Part shown: in pieces, positions 1 through 9,663 of the stretch
Layout: every line of letters begins with the position of its first letter
Numbering within the stretch: position 1 is the first letter of the stretch
Origin: Candidatus Hydrogenedens terephthalaticus JGI OTU-1
GTDB lineage: Bacteria > Hydrogenedentota > Hydrogenedentia > Hydrogenedentales > Hydrogenedentaceae
Assembly: GCA_000493945.1 (NCBI GenBank)
Contig: AWNW01000016.1
Coordinates: 1-50,651, forward strand
DNA length: 50,651 nt
Reading direction: 5' to 3'
Notes under the pieces: model-generated
What the model was told of the DNA's origin: nothing
Databases searched by the model: none
What the model saw: only the letters and a program-made list of their open reading frames with translations
Program-made: the position numbers and the translations under genes

Positions 1-3000
1 CCCGAAGAACAACCTGTGTATGGTAAGACTTTTACTGTTACCGTTCCTCCATATACCCCAGCAGATGGACAAGTCAATGATTATGTGTTATGTATTGCTT
101 TTTGGTTAGAACAGACTTCAAATAATGAACCTATTTCATTAAACTTTCTCGAATTCAGTCAAGAGCCCGACCATGAATATATAGAAATTACTAATATTTC
201 AGATAATCCCATTGATTTAACAGGATATACTCTTGAAATCGGTGTTCCCCAAGATAATTCAGGAGTTCGCACAGACCCCTATAAAGTAATTGCAAAAATA
301 GGTGACGAAAATAGTTCAAATAATAGGTATATCATCGCTCCCAAAGGTAGATTATTGTTAACATTTGATTCTTCTTCAGACCTTGTTGGAGACAAATTTG
401 ACCATTATCGAGACCCCAATTTAACCCCCGCATCTTTGATAAAGAGGAATGGTGTAGGTGTTTGCGATATTATTCCTACTATTCCTGTCCCACCTGAATT
501 AGAACCTCTTGTAGGTATAACAACACCTTTTATAGCCTTAAATGAGACGAACAATGTGTTCCGTAGGGAATATACAAGCAACGGTCTTGAAGAGGATTTC
601 ACAGACTATAATGGAGACGGGATACCGGGAGATAATCTTGCAGATAATGATATACGAAGCACTCCCAATGATAACAATTTTAATATAGGTGGGCCCAGAA
701 AGGCATGGGACAGAATTGTTCCTTTATATTCTGTAGAATTTCCACTTATTGATGGGGAAAGCACAGAACGCAGAAAGACAGAACAAATAATAACGCTAAA
801 TGACCTTGCTAAGTTAGTTTTACAAGGAGGTATATTACCTAATTATCCCGAGCATGATGGATATGATAATGATGGCGACGGTGGATATTTAACAGGGACC
901 GGTGATTATAAATTAGGAACATTGGAAAAAGATGGAGTGGATAATAATCTGAATGGTGTTATTGATGATAGACCCACAGATTTCACAAATCCATTAAATG
1001 TTCTCTTTAATGAAGGAGTAGATGAAGGCAGAGTAGAACCTGGTACTACCTATACGAACGGAAGGGTTTATGGGTATGGTTCTTATGAACGAGGTATGAT
1101 GCCTGTTTTTCATTTGAAGGACATGACTACTTACGGTGGAAATATTGATGTTGACTTTATTAGTGACCCTTACGACCAGGTTCAGCCGATTAATATAACG
1201 ACAGGATTTAATTATATAGGAAATCCCAATCTTATCGAGCCTTACTTCGGAACGGACAATGACCCACCTCAATGGAAACATTTTGTGGAAAGACGATGGA
1301 ATCCCGGTGATTGTGTTGTCATAATCTTGTATGATACTTATGGCAACCAGGTGGATGGAGTTTCTTATAACGAATATGATGTTATAAACCGTTGTATTGA
1401 TGATATACTTCCTGCCCCTAACAGCGATATGCAATTAAATACAGAGTTCTCTTCTTGGTGGATTCCCGATTGTATGTTATGGGATTTCTATCGCTCACTA
1501 AACCGAAAAAATCCGGAGTTGAGTGGAGACCGTTTTGGTTTGTCCAATCGTTGGGAAGCGACAGATGGTTTTTATGATGATTGGGAAGAATCCCCACATT
1601 ATTTAGAACAACTTGTACAGGTTATGTTAGATAATATGACACCCAATAATTTTCCATTGTTCCCGTATACGAATAACAATCCCTATCGCGATAAGAGAGA
1701 TATTGATTTTGTAGTGAATACTTATCGAGGGACACCCTTAGGAAAATCATATACGGAGATTGCATTGGCTGGAAAAGACTTTTCATTCCCAATCGTTTCC
1801 TTGCCAGATTCTCCTGTAATAAATGGCAGGAATATTACACTATTATATCCTTATTGGAATACAGAGCAAAGGCGTGATGCGGGAATAATCTATACGGGGA
1901 CATTGGGTCAAATAAAAGTCCCAATCCAGAGAGAATACCTATACTCCTCATACCGATTAAAGCAAGTATTTACAAATCCTGATTACAGGTACTTATTCGA
2001 TTTAAACCGCCAAAACCTGACTCTCTACCCAACATTAGGAGGAGAAACATTCTGGCGGCAGGTATGGACAAGTGTAAATGTACTTGCCAGTCAACTTCAA
2101 GGAAAAGATGAATTAAGCAGGCTTGTGAAGGGTGCTTCTTCTATGGTAACCACAGCGGAGAAAATCCTTACTGTGGGTACTGCTGATTTCATTCCGATAA
2201 GGCCTAATCCTGCAGAAACAGATGTGTTCCCATCTGGTTCTAATCTTACGGACATGCTGCGTTTTGATTTAACCAGCAATACCTATCCTGAGGCATGGGT
2301 GCCATTATTCCTATTTATGCTTCCCGGTGAAGTATATAGTTATCCTAAATTTGTTGATGGCTCTTTATGGGGTGGAACATTCCCTACGCCGTATAACACT
2401 TTATTTAATGCCCAACCTAATAGTAGTTGGTTATTTGATAACAACGCTGCTTTTGGTAGGGCTCAAATGGACATTAATGATATTGCTCTACGCTGGGAAG
2501 TCCCCAAACGCATTTTTGCTTATGTTAGCAGTTACAGAACTATTTATCCCGAACAAAATCGTCCTGAGGCACTATTTGTATGGGATGTTAATGATGGTAT
2601 CGAAAATGGAGATTATTATGTTTATATTAATGTAGTAAGTGAGACACAATTAGAACGGTTGCGGCAGTATGATAGGCAACTTCATGCTTCAGGAACACCA
2701 CCCTACGAACTGTTTTCACAAGAGTTTGGACAACTCTGGATGAATGAAGACTATGACCCGACAAGGGTAAAATTGGCTCTTGAAGTTATTACAGACCCAG
2801 CAAAGGCAAGAGGATTAAAACCCCGAGGTTCAACGCTTGAAACTGGTTTAACTCATCCCGATGATTGGTATCGGACAGAGGTTGGGGGATTTTATGAAGA
2901 TATTGTTGACTTTTCTCCGAATAAAGATGGTATAATATTATATGGGCAGCAAGCCGCAGCCAGCTGGCAGCCCCAAATGGTTCGAGTTACACAAAGATTT

Positions 3001-3663
3001 GTAGCATTACGAGTAAGGAACACGGGAGATGCTCCATGTTTTCTTACTCATATTACTTTAGTCCCCGCAAAATCCTCCCTCCACAAAATTAATGTAAACA
3101 CGATAGAACCTTATATATACACGGATGGGAGTCGAAGAAGAGTTTTTGCTTCTTCTATGTGTTTACCGGGGTTCTATTATAGGTCCGATATTCTCCCCAA
3201 AAATCAAGACCTGAACAATCCTCTCTATGGTGTTAATCCGATTCCCCCAGCCAATGCAACCTATTCTGACAATGTAAATGACACAATTCTATCGGCATTT
3301 CAATTGTCCAATCTATTAATGGAAAACCGTCCAGAATATACCGACGGTAGATATTATTTATCACCCATAGAACTCGCAAATACCATCCGTTCTAAATATC
3401 TGCTACCTTTAAGTGTGAATACAAATTACAGTGGTAGAATAGCAGATGTTCTCCCAAGATACGAATCCATTGCAGACCATATTAGTCTCAGGTCCGATGT
3501 CTTCAAAATAACAACGCTGGTGCAATTAGGTTATGGTGTGGATGGGAATAAGGATGGTTGTTATAGTTATCGGACGAATGACGAGTTTGTTGTTCAATCA
3601 GAAGCAAGAGCCAGTGTTATATATGAAAGAAGCGTGCCCGCAGCCCGATATGAGGAGGATTAA
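1..3663 (+). CDS. Giant GspK-like minor pseudopilin with lamin-tail domain (3' part)
   Basis: The reading frame is open from base 1, so the gene begins upstream; the GTG at 16 is only the first possible start inside the window, and about 1220 residues are visible. Near visible residues 40-85 a lamin-tail-like stretch (EYIEITNISDNPIDLTGYTL) is typical of extracellular bacterial proteins. Asp/Asn/Gly-rich loops (DYNGDGIPGDN, DGYDNDGDGG, DGVDNNLNG) look like calcium-binding loops of the thrombospondin-3 or dockerin kind. Near the C-terminus KINVNTIEP, a 'SPIELANTI' segment and SLRSDVFKI match the pattern of GspK/PilX-like pseudopilins (INxNTA, then TRSDVFxI). I infer a very large tip-type minor pseudopilin of the pilus/secretion system encoded downstream. 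The next gene starts 3 bases after the stop, with GAGGAGG inside this gene's last codons, so the two are co-transcribed. The N-terminal prepilin peptide that would prove this lies outside the window. Confidence 0.7.
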   Translation, partial: PEEQPVYGKTFTVTVPPYTPADGQVNDYVLCIAFWLEQTSNNEPISLNFLEFSQEPDHEYIEITNISDNPIDLTGYTLEIGVPQDNSGVRTDPYKVIAKIGDENSSNNRYIIAPKGRLLLTFDSSSDLVGDKFDHYRDPNLTPASLIKRNGVGVCDIIPTIPVPPELEPLVGITTPFIALNETNNVFRREYTSNGLEEDFTDYNGDGIPGDNLADNDIRSTPNDNNFNIGGPRKAWDRIVPLYSVEFPLIDGESTERRKTEQIITLNDLAKLVLQGGILPNYPEHDGYDNDGDGGYLTGTGDYKLGTLEKDGVDNNLNGVIDDRPTDFTNPLNVLFNEGVDEGRVEPGTTYTNGRVYGYGSYERGMMPVFHLKDMTTYGGNIDVDFISDPYDQVQPINITTGFNYIGNPNLIEPYFGTDNDPPQWKHFVERRWNPGDCVVIILYDTYGNQVDGVSYNEYDVINRCIDDILPAPNSDMQLNTEFSSWWIPDCMLWDFYRSLNRKNPELSGDRFGLSNRWEATDGFYDDWEESPHYLEQLVQVMLDNMTPNNFPLFPYTNNNPYRDKRDIDFVVNTYRGTPLGKSYTEIALAGKDFSFPIVSLPDSPVINGRNITLLYPYWNTEQRRDAGIIYTGTLGQIKVPIQREYLYSSYRLKQVFTNPDYRYLFDLNRQNLTLYPTLGGETFWRQVWTSVNVLASQLQGKDELSRLVKGASSMVTTAEKILTVGTADFIPIRPNPAETDVFPSGSNLTDMLRFDLTSNTYPEAWVPLFLFMLPGEVYSYPKFVDGSLWGGTFPTPYNTLFNAQPNSSWLFDNNAAFGRAQMDINDIALRWEVPKRIFAYVSSYRTIYPEQNRPEALFVWDVNDGIENGDYYVYINVVSETQLERLRQYDRQLHASGTPPYELFSQEFGQLWMNEDYDPTRVKLALEVITDPAKARGLKPRGSTLETGLTHPDDWYRTEVGGFYEDIVDFSPNKDGIILYGQQAAASWQPQMVRVTQRFVALRVRNTGDAPCFLTHITLVPAKSSLHKINVNTIEPYIYTDGSRRRVFASSMCLPGFYYRSDILPKNQDLNNPLYGVNPIPPANATYSDNVNDTILSAFQLSNLLMENRPEYTDGRYYLSPIELANTIRSKYLLPLSVNTNYSGRIADVLPRYESIADHISLRSDVFKITTLVQLGYGVDGNKDGCYSYRTNDEFVVQSEARASVIYERSVPAARYEED

Positions 3664-3666
3664 AAA

Positions 3667-6600
3667 ATGAAAAAACAAGTAAGACGGAAAAGGGGATGTA
3701 AATCGGATTATGTAAAGAGAAAATTATCAGCAGTTATCCCTTTGATTTTCCTGATGATATTTTTCACACTACATTCTGAAGCCAATGCTCAGGTTACTAT
3801 ACAACCCGGAGATAATATCGTTGATATTATCTCAAATAACCCTACAGAAACTACTTTTCATATTGAGGCAGACACTACCACTCCCACAATTTATAATATT
3901 GAACAACCCATTATAGTTAATCGTGATATCACTTTGATTGGTGTTCCTAACTCTGCTTCTCCCTCTTCTCCTATATTACCCACGGATGTTGTTATTGCCG
4001 GGGATAATGTGTTTGAAGGGGTTGTGAGAAATGGTAATTTTGAAGATACAACAATGATAGATTGGAATATACAACTGCAACCACCAGACCCAGATGATCC
4101 GAGTTACTCTATTATTGAAGAAAATAGCCTTGCATTAAGTCCTACACATTTAGCCTTATTTAAAGGAGTAAATGAAAATATATTACCTGAACAAATACAT
4201 CAGAATTTTCAATTTACAGAAGACCCATTATCAGGAGACCCTTATCTCATAGCAGGCTATCCAGAAGTCTGGCAAAATATTACTTTTCCTAAAATATCTA
4301 CATTTATAGATATACTTCAAACACAGCCTATAGACTTCCCTAAAGGCACGGAACCAACAGGTATATCCTATATAGAAAATACCCTTCCTCTTTCAGCACA
4401 ATTGCCTCTTGAACTTCCGAACCTTGTTTCTGCACAACTGCGATTTGAGATTATGCGGAGTGCTGACCCTATAGATTCTGGAGACAGAGTCGAGATATAT
4501 ATAAAAATGTTAAATGTAGACAGAACCTATATCATTCCTTTAGCGGCTATTGCTAATCCTATGACTTGGGTAACATGGAATATTGATATTATGCCGTTAA
4601 TACAACAGTACAATCCGGGGGATACGCCTATTGTAGAGTTACGGATTTCAAAGTTAGGTATAGGTGAAAATACTGTCTATCTGGATGATTTTCGGGTATT
4701 TTTAGATATGGGATTGGTTACTGCAGAGATTCCTATTATTTGTGGGAGTTTTGATGATATTGCATGTGTCGGTTGGTTGGGTGAAGGAAATTGGCGTATT
4801 GATAATGACCCGTTGGGTCTCCCCCCAGATAGATGTCTTATTATAGGACCTTCTCCTGTATCCCCAAGAGATGTCTGGATAGAAATGTTTGTTAAAACGA
4901 AAGTATTCAGTGGAAGAGCGACAGATTTGTTAAGGTTTTATTTTGATGGGATGTTAATGGCTACAGAAATATTTGCCGAAGTCAATCCCGGTAACTGGGT
5001 ACTTATCCCTGAATATAAACCCGATTTAATCCCGAATACCGAAGATTATACCCGTATTTTAGTCAAAATACCATCGCCTTTGACCAATGACAATATAAAG
5101 CATGTTTTTCATATTGAAAGTCAGGTTTTTCCCTGCGCCCTTACACCAGAAAGTGTTGACTTTAATACCACCACTTTCGATATAGATGATGTGCGGTTTC
5201 TTGTGGGTCCTTTAACAAACTTAAAATTGCCTGAAAATGGCATGAGTGTCCCTAATGGAGATTTTGAATCAGGAAATGATGGGTCATGGGTATTGGTCAC
5301 TAACCCTGCTATACCGTGGAGAAATATCACCACTATAATTAAATCTATAGGGGGAAACATTGCTCCTTTCTGTGCAGAATTAGGGGGTGTTCCTCCTGCA
5401 AAACTTTCCTTTCAAGTTAAACCTGTAAATGTAGATGGAAGTCAAGATTTCTTTAAGGTATGGTTGGATGATGATGAAAACATAGTAGCGAAAATTGTTT
5501 ATGATTCTCGTATTTTAGGAATGCCTACGGATGGGGTCTGGACTAAAATTGAGAGGTGGTTAGTTCCTCCTTTGTTAGAAGAAGGCATTAATAGTTTTTC
5601 GCTTCATGTAAAAGCAAAAATCTTTTCATTAAATCCGGGATCATATATTTTGTTTGATGATTTTTGTGTAAGCCCCTATGGTGAGTTGGGAATACTGATA
5701 GACCCATTTGGAGTATGTCCTGATAACGCGGTACAGAATCCTTCTTTTGAAACGAATCCAGATTCTGCATGGGATAAAAATGCTACCGCTTTACTTATGG
5801 GACCTATTCATTGTTATGACCTGGCATATCCCGTTGACTGTATTTTGCCTGAACCCCCCATAACGGGAACAAGAGCCTTACGATTTGGTGCTGTTAATCC
5901 ATTGCCCGTATTAAGTTTTTGGTTAAAAATCCTTGATGCAACCAGTACTTCAGACACAGAATTGGAAATTTTGATTGATGACCAAGTAATAAAGAGAATA
6001 AGTGCCAACAATACTTTCTACTGGAATAACTATGCATTGGTAATGATAGATAATGAACTTTTGCCCTTCTTGGATATGCAGATGCATAGTCTAACAATTC
6101 GAATTGGACCGAAAGAATGTGATAAAACTCCTGTTCGTTTTCTAATTGATGATGTATGTTTGGGCTATGAAATCCTTATGCCGGGTGCTTCCTTAATATG
6201 TTTAAATAACATACTATCAGACCCCGGATTTGAATCAGGATTGGCAACACCATGGGATGCTATCCCTGATAAAAGCCAGATAATTCAGGGAGGTGCTACG
6301 GGCTTTGGTGATGCTCATACTGGCGTATGGTATGCACAATTGAAGGGTCCAAAACTTGATACGCGTACGCTCTGGCAAACAGGGATTTTAATTCCTCCTT
6401 CAGCCACAATACTCCAATTTTATGTTTATGTTGAAAAAGGAAGTCTACCAGAACAAACCAAACTGAAAGTTTACTGGGATGATATAGCGGGAACCCCTGT
6501 ATGGGTTAAAGATGCTGGAAGTATTGAAGGAGGGAAGTGGATTCTTCAAGAAATACCTATATCTTCTTTAGGTTCCGGTCCACATACTTTGTATTTCGTT

Positions 6601-9588
6601 TATGAAAATTGTAGATTTCTTGACCATTCTATAATTATGGTTGATGACATTGCAATAGCAAGAAACAAATTCCCTCTGATAGAAGTTCAATCTAACGGCA
6701 ATTTGTGCATAGAAAATATTTCTCTTACCAGAGGTAGTGTCGGTATCCTGAATACAAGAGGAACAAGTAAAATCTATCGCTGTTTCTTAGGTCCCCATCT
6801 TGATGATGGTGTTGTTGTTATGTCAAATGGAACCGCTTCTATTTCACAAACTGTTATCCATGGAAATTCAAATAACGGCGTGTCAAATAACGGATTAACA
6901 GCGATATTACAAAGTACTATTCGTTCTAATGGAGGTATAGGCGTTGAGAGTAAAGGAACCGCGAATACTTATGTAGTGGCATCGCTAATCTGGGAAAATG
7001 CCACTGGCGGATTGATAAATGATACAGGAGCAAGTTTGGTGAGTGGTTGGAATCTCGTTTATCCTGCAAGCATTACAAATGTTACAGAAGTAGGAACACC
7101 AATAACAATCAATCCTCTTTTTGTCCAGTTCCTTGACAGTCCATGGTTAGGAAAATTATTAACTCCTATCCCAGCACGAGTTCCACTTGCAACAGCTCTG
7201 ACCCATATCCCCAATATATTTACACCGTATTTAAGTCTGACAAGCTGTAGTAATGCCCCTTATGTAGATTTTGAAAGTGAAGTTCGTGATATTCTAAACC
7301 TCCAGGTGAGTGCTGATGAAGTAAGCGTTTTAGGGACAGAACTTTTGTGGGTATATTGTAAAGTAAATCCAGTTGTTCCTCGCAGTATTACAGGTAGAGA
7401 AAGAGATATTGGTATCGGAAATGAATTTACTGTAGAAGTAGGAATTCAGGGGAATTATACACTTAATGATGCTACCTTGTATCTTGTCCCCGAAGAGTAT
7501 GTTCCTCAGATTACAAATACTTCTGACCCATTATTGCAAATAAACAAACTCCCCATAGAATTAAAACAAGTTGTTACTCCCATAGACACTACTCTTCAGA
7601 AAGGAAGAAGTGTGTTTCCCATTGACTCGTTATTTGTGTCAGACGCTGATGGACTATTATTTACCACAAATGGTAGAGCAAGACTCTATTTACGAGTAAA
7701 TCAAATTTTAATGGGTATTGCAACTGTTAACGATTACAGAATAAGGTTTAATTCAGAAGACACAGAGTTTGTAATTGATACCGTTCAGCCTCGTTTGAAA
7801 AATGATTTGTATGATGCAACTGCGGCAGGTTTTGTTATACAAAATAATGATGTTGTTTCTCCACCAACGCAATTTAGTTATCCCCCTAACTGGGGTCCTG
7901 CTATTCTTAATCCTCTGGCATATTCTTACGGAACGATAAGTAATGAGACAGAACCAACAGCACAAATATTCTTTAACAATCAACCTCAAACGAGCCTTGC
8001 CTTTATATTGCAACCAGCGTATTATGACCCATATCCCGAATATAATGGTTTGCCGAGAATTGTAGAGGTTTCCGGATTTATTAATAATAGACCAAATATT
8101 TCCGCAACTACTATTAGCCCTATAATAGATTTAATTACAAACGGCCCTGTATACCCGGGTTTTGAGCCTTATAGAGGTTTGGGATGTGCTTTTATTACTC
8201 CGTTAAATGATATAACGCGAATTCTCACATACACATCCAATCCCGTGGTAGAATATCTTGCTACACCCGACCCATCTCAAATAGAACTTACACAACCATG
8301 GCAAACTGCCTTAGTCCAATGGAGATGGTTAAATCTTGTTTTCGGTCCCGATTGGCATATTCGTATGAAGTTTTTAGTTAAAGATTTGTCAGGGAATATT
8401 ATTGCAGAAAATCCTATTCAGCAAGATGCTCTCGAGTTATGGTGGATGAGAGATCCTGTGTTAGATATTACTTCTGCCCCACGAACAGGCTCCTGGGATA
8501 AAAACCCACGAATACAATGGAGATTAATAAGAAGTGTATCAGATAAACCTGTAAATTCTGATCCATGTCTTCCTATTTATGGTATTCGTTTGTGGTCTGC
8601 GATAGACCCCTTCAATTACGAAACCTCTATTTGGGAAGTTGTTGATAGATTTATAAATCGTTGGGGTTGGATTATTAACCGTGAAAGTATGGATAAAAAT
8701 ACACCCATCGTATTTTCGGATGGAACAATAACAACTCTTAACGACATTATGAATGATAGTCGGTATTGCGGAGCCCTTTTAATGGCGACAATTATCGGAG
8801 CCGATGAATCGGGAAATGTTCAATCCATTCCAAATGTCCTGTTAGGAAATAGATTTACTTATCTGGGAACAGTGGTAGGGAACAATATTCCGTTCTGTAT
8901 ATGGAGAAACCCCTGTGAATTCGACATTGATACTAAATTGGATATAAACTCATGGTGGAACCGTGTTACTGCAAACCCAACCACATGGAGATTTGTTAAT
9001 TATAATTTTGGTGAAAGAGAATTTGGTGCCTCGCGAAGGGTTCCTTTACCTGCACTGGAAAATGCCTGTGATTATCGTATTGAAATAAAATTAAACATGT
9101 CTTGTATCCTCCCTTCAGAAGGATTTGTTACTGGAAGAAGGGGATTTGATGTGCAGATATTTGAAGATTCTAATTTAGTTGCTGCTGGAACAGTAGTTAT
9201 GACATACGGAGATACGAACGCAGAAATTTATATCCCGTCCGATTTCTTATCTCCCGGTGATGCAAGTTCGCGTCTCAACTTAAATTGGTATACCGCTGTT
9301 CCTGAATTTTTAAATCTACCCCCTGATCAGTGTGGTGCAAATATGTTTAACGACCGATTAGGAGATGAGGGTTCTCCTGCCAGTGGATTTAGAAAGCGAG
9401 AAGTGAAGTATGACATTGTCGTTCGTGCCTTTGTGCAAGATATGGCAACAGGTGCGTTAGTAACCGATTCTACACCTGCAAAAGCCACAGTAACAATATA
9501 TCCTCCTACGGGAAGTAGCGAAAGATCTGTTACGGCACCTTCTCAACCTAAAGAAGAACAGAGAATAAAGATGTTCCAAAGAGAATGA
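3667..9588 (+). CDS. Giant secreted protein with repeated jelly-roll-like units and beta-helix
   Basis: This 1973-residue protein starts at ATG 3667 with GAGGAGG at 3652-3658. A basic N-terminus and hydrophobic stretch (residues 22-38) ending SEANAQ form a long Sec signal peptide. The pattern 'N/G-x-F-E/D...W' that opens carbohydrate-binding-type jelly-roll units recurs near residues 120, 357, 529, 691 and 852, each followed by a closing 'DDF/DDV/DDI' strand. Residues about 1008-1120 have short repeated strands (NGVSNNGLTAILQST, NGGIGVESKGTA) like a right-handed parallel beta-helix. The C-terminal 800 residues are beta-rich without a recognised catalytic motif. No anchor is visible. Location next to the GspK-like gene and upstream of PilM/N/O/secretin genes suggests a surface or secreted cargo, perhaps an adhesin that binds polysaccharide. 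The function is inferred from architecture only. Confidence 0.7.
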   Translation: MKKQVRRKRGCKSDYVKRKLSAVIPLIFLMIFFTLHSEANAQVTIQPGDNIVDIISNNPTETTFHIEADTTTPTIYNIEQPIIVNRDITLIGVPNSASPSSPILPTDVVIAGDNVFEGVVRNGNFEDTTMIDWNIQLQPPDPDDPSYSIIEENSLALSPTHLALFKGVNENILPEQIHQNFQFTEDPLSGDPYLIAGYPEVWQNITFPKISTFIDILQTQPIDFPKGTEPTGISYIENTLPLSAQLPLELPNLVSAQLRFEIMRSADPIDSGDRVEIYIKMLNVDRTYIIPLAAIANPMTWVTWNIDIMPLIQQYNPGDTPIVELRISKLGIGENTVYLDDFRVFLDMGLVTAEIPIICGSFDDIACVGWLGEGNWRIDNDPLGLPPDRCLIIGPSPVSPRDVWIEMFVKTKVFSGRATDLLRFYFDGMLMATEIFAEVNPGNWVLIPEYKPDLIPNTEDYTRILVKIPSPLTNDNIKHVFHIESQVFPCALTPESVDFNTTTFDIDDVRFLVGPLTNLKLPENGMSVPNGDFESGNDGSWVLVTNPAIPWRNITTIIKSIGGNIAPFCAELGGVPPAKLSFQVKPVNVDGSQDFFKVWLDDDENIVAKIVYDSRILGMPTDGVWTKIERWLVPPLLEEGINSFSLHVKAKIFSLNPGSYILFDDFCVSPYGELGILIDPFGVCPDNAVQNPSFETNPDSAWDKNATALLMGPIHCYDLAYPVDCILPEPPITGTRALRFGAVNPLPVLSFWLKILDATSTSDTELEILIDDQVIKRISANNTFYWNNYALVMIDNELLPFLDMQMHSLTIRIGPKECDKTPVRFLIDDVCLGYEILMPGASLICLNNILSDPGFESGLATPWDAIPDKSQIIQGGATGFGDAHTGVWYAQLKGPKLDTRTLWQTGILIPPSATILQFYVYVEKGSLPEQTKLKVYWDDIAGTPVWVKDAGSIEGGKWILQEIPISSLGSGPHTLYFVYENCRFLDHSIIMVDDIAIARNKFPLIEVQSNGNLCIENISLTRGSVGILNTRGTSKIYRCFLGPHLDDGVVVMSNGTASISQTVIHGNSNNGVSNNGLTAILQSTIRSNGGIGVESKGTANTYVVASLIWENATGGLINDTGASLVSGWNLVYPASITNVTEVGTPITINPLFVQFLDSPWLGKLLTPIPARVPLATALTHIPNIFTPYLSLTSCSNAPYVDFESEVRDILNLQVSADEVSVLGTELLWVYCKVNPVVPRSITGRERDIGIGNEFTVEVGIQGNYTLNDATLYLVPEEYVPQITNTSDPLLQINKLPIELKQVVTPIDTTLQKGRSVFPIDSLFVSDADGLLFTTNGRARLYLRVNQILMGIATVNDYRIRFNSEDTEFVIDTVQPRLKNDLYDATAAGFVIQNNDVVSPPTQFSYPPNWGPAILNPLAYSYGTISNETEPTAQIFFNNQPQTSLAFILQPAYYDPYPEYNGLPRIVEVSGFINNRPNISATTISPIIDLITNGPVYPGFEPYRGLGCAFITPLNDITRILTYTSNPVVEYLATPDPSQIELTQPWQTALVQWRWLNLVFGPDWHIRMKFLVKDLSGNIIAENPIQQDALELWWMRDPVLDITSAPRTGSWDKNPRIQWRLIRSVSDKPVNSDPCLPIYGIRLWSAIDPFNYETSIWEVVDRFINRWGWIINRESMDKNTPIVFSDGTITTLNDIMNDSRYCGALLMATIIGADESGNVQSIPNVLLGNRFTYLGTVVGNNIPFCIWRNPCEFDIDTKLDINSWWNRVTANPTTWRFVNYNFGEREFGASRRVPLPALENACDYRIEIKLNMSCILPSEGFVTGRRGFDVQIFEDSNLVAAGTVVMTYGDTNAEIYIPSDFLSPGDASSRLNLNWYTAVPEFLNLPPDQCGANMFNDRLGDEGSPASGFRKREVKYDIVVRAFVQDMATGALVTDSTPAKATVTIYPPTGSSERSVTAPSQPKEEQRIKMFQRE

Positions 9589-9663
9589 AAATGAGATACA
9601 TAATTTAATAATATATTTATTAATGTATTTTTTGTATTTATAATTATAGGTCTTAATTAACAA

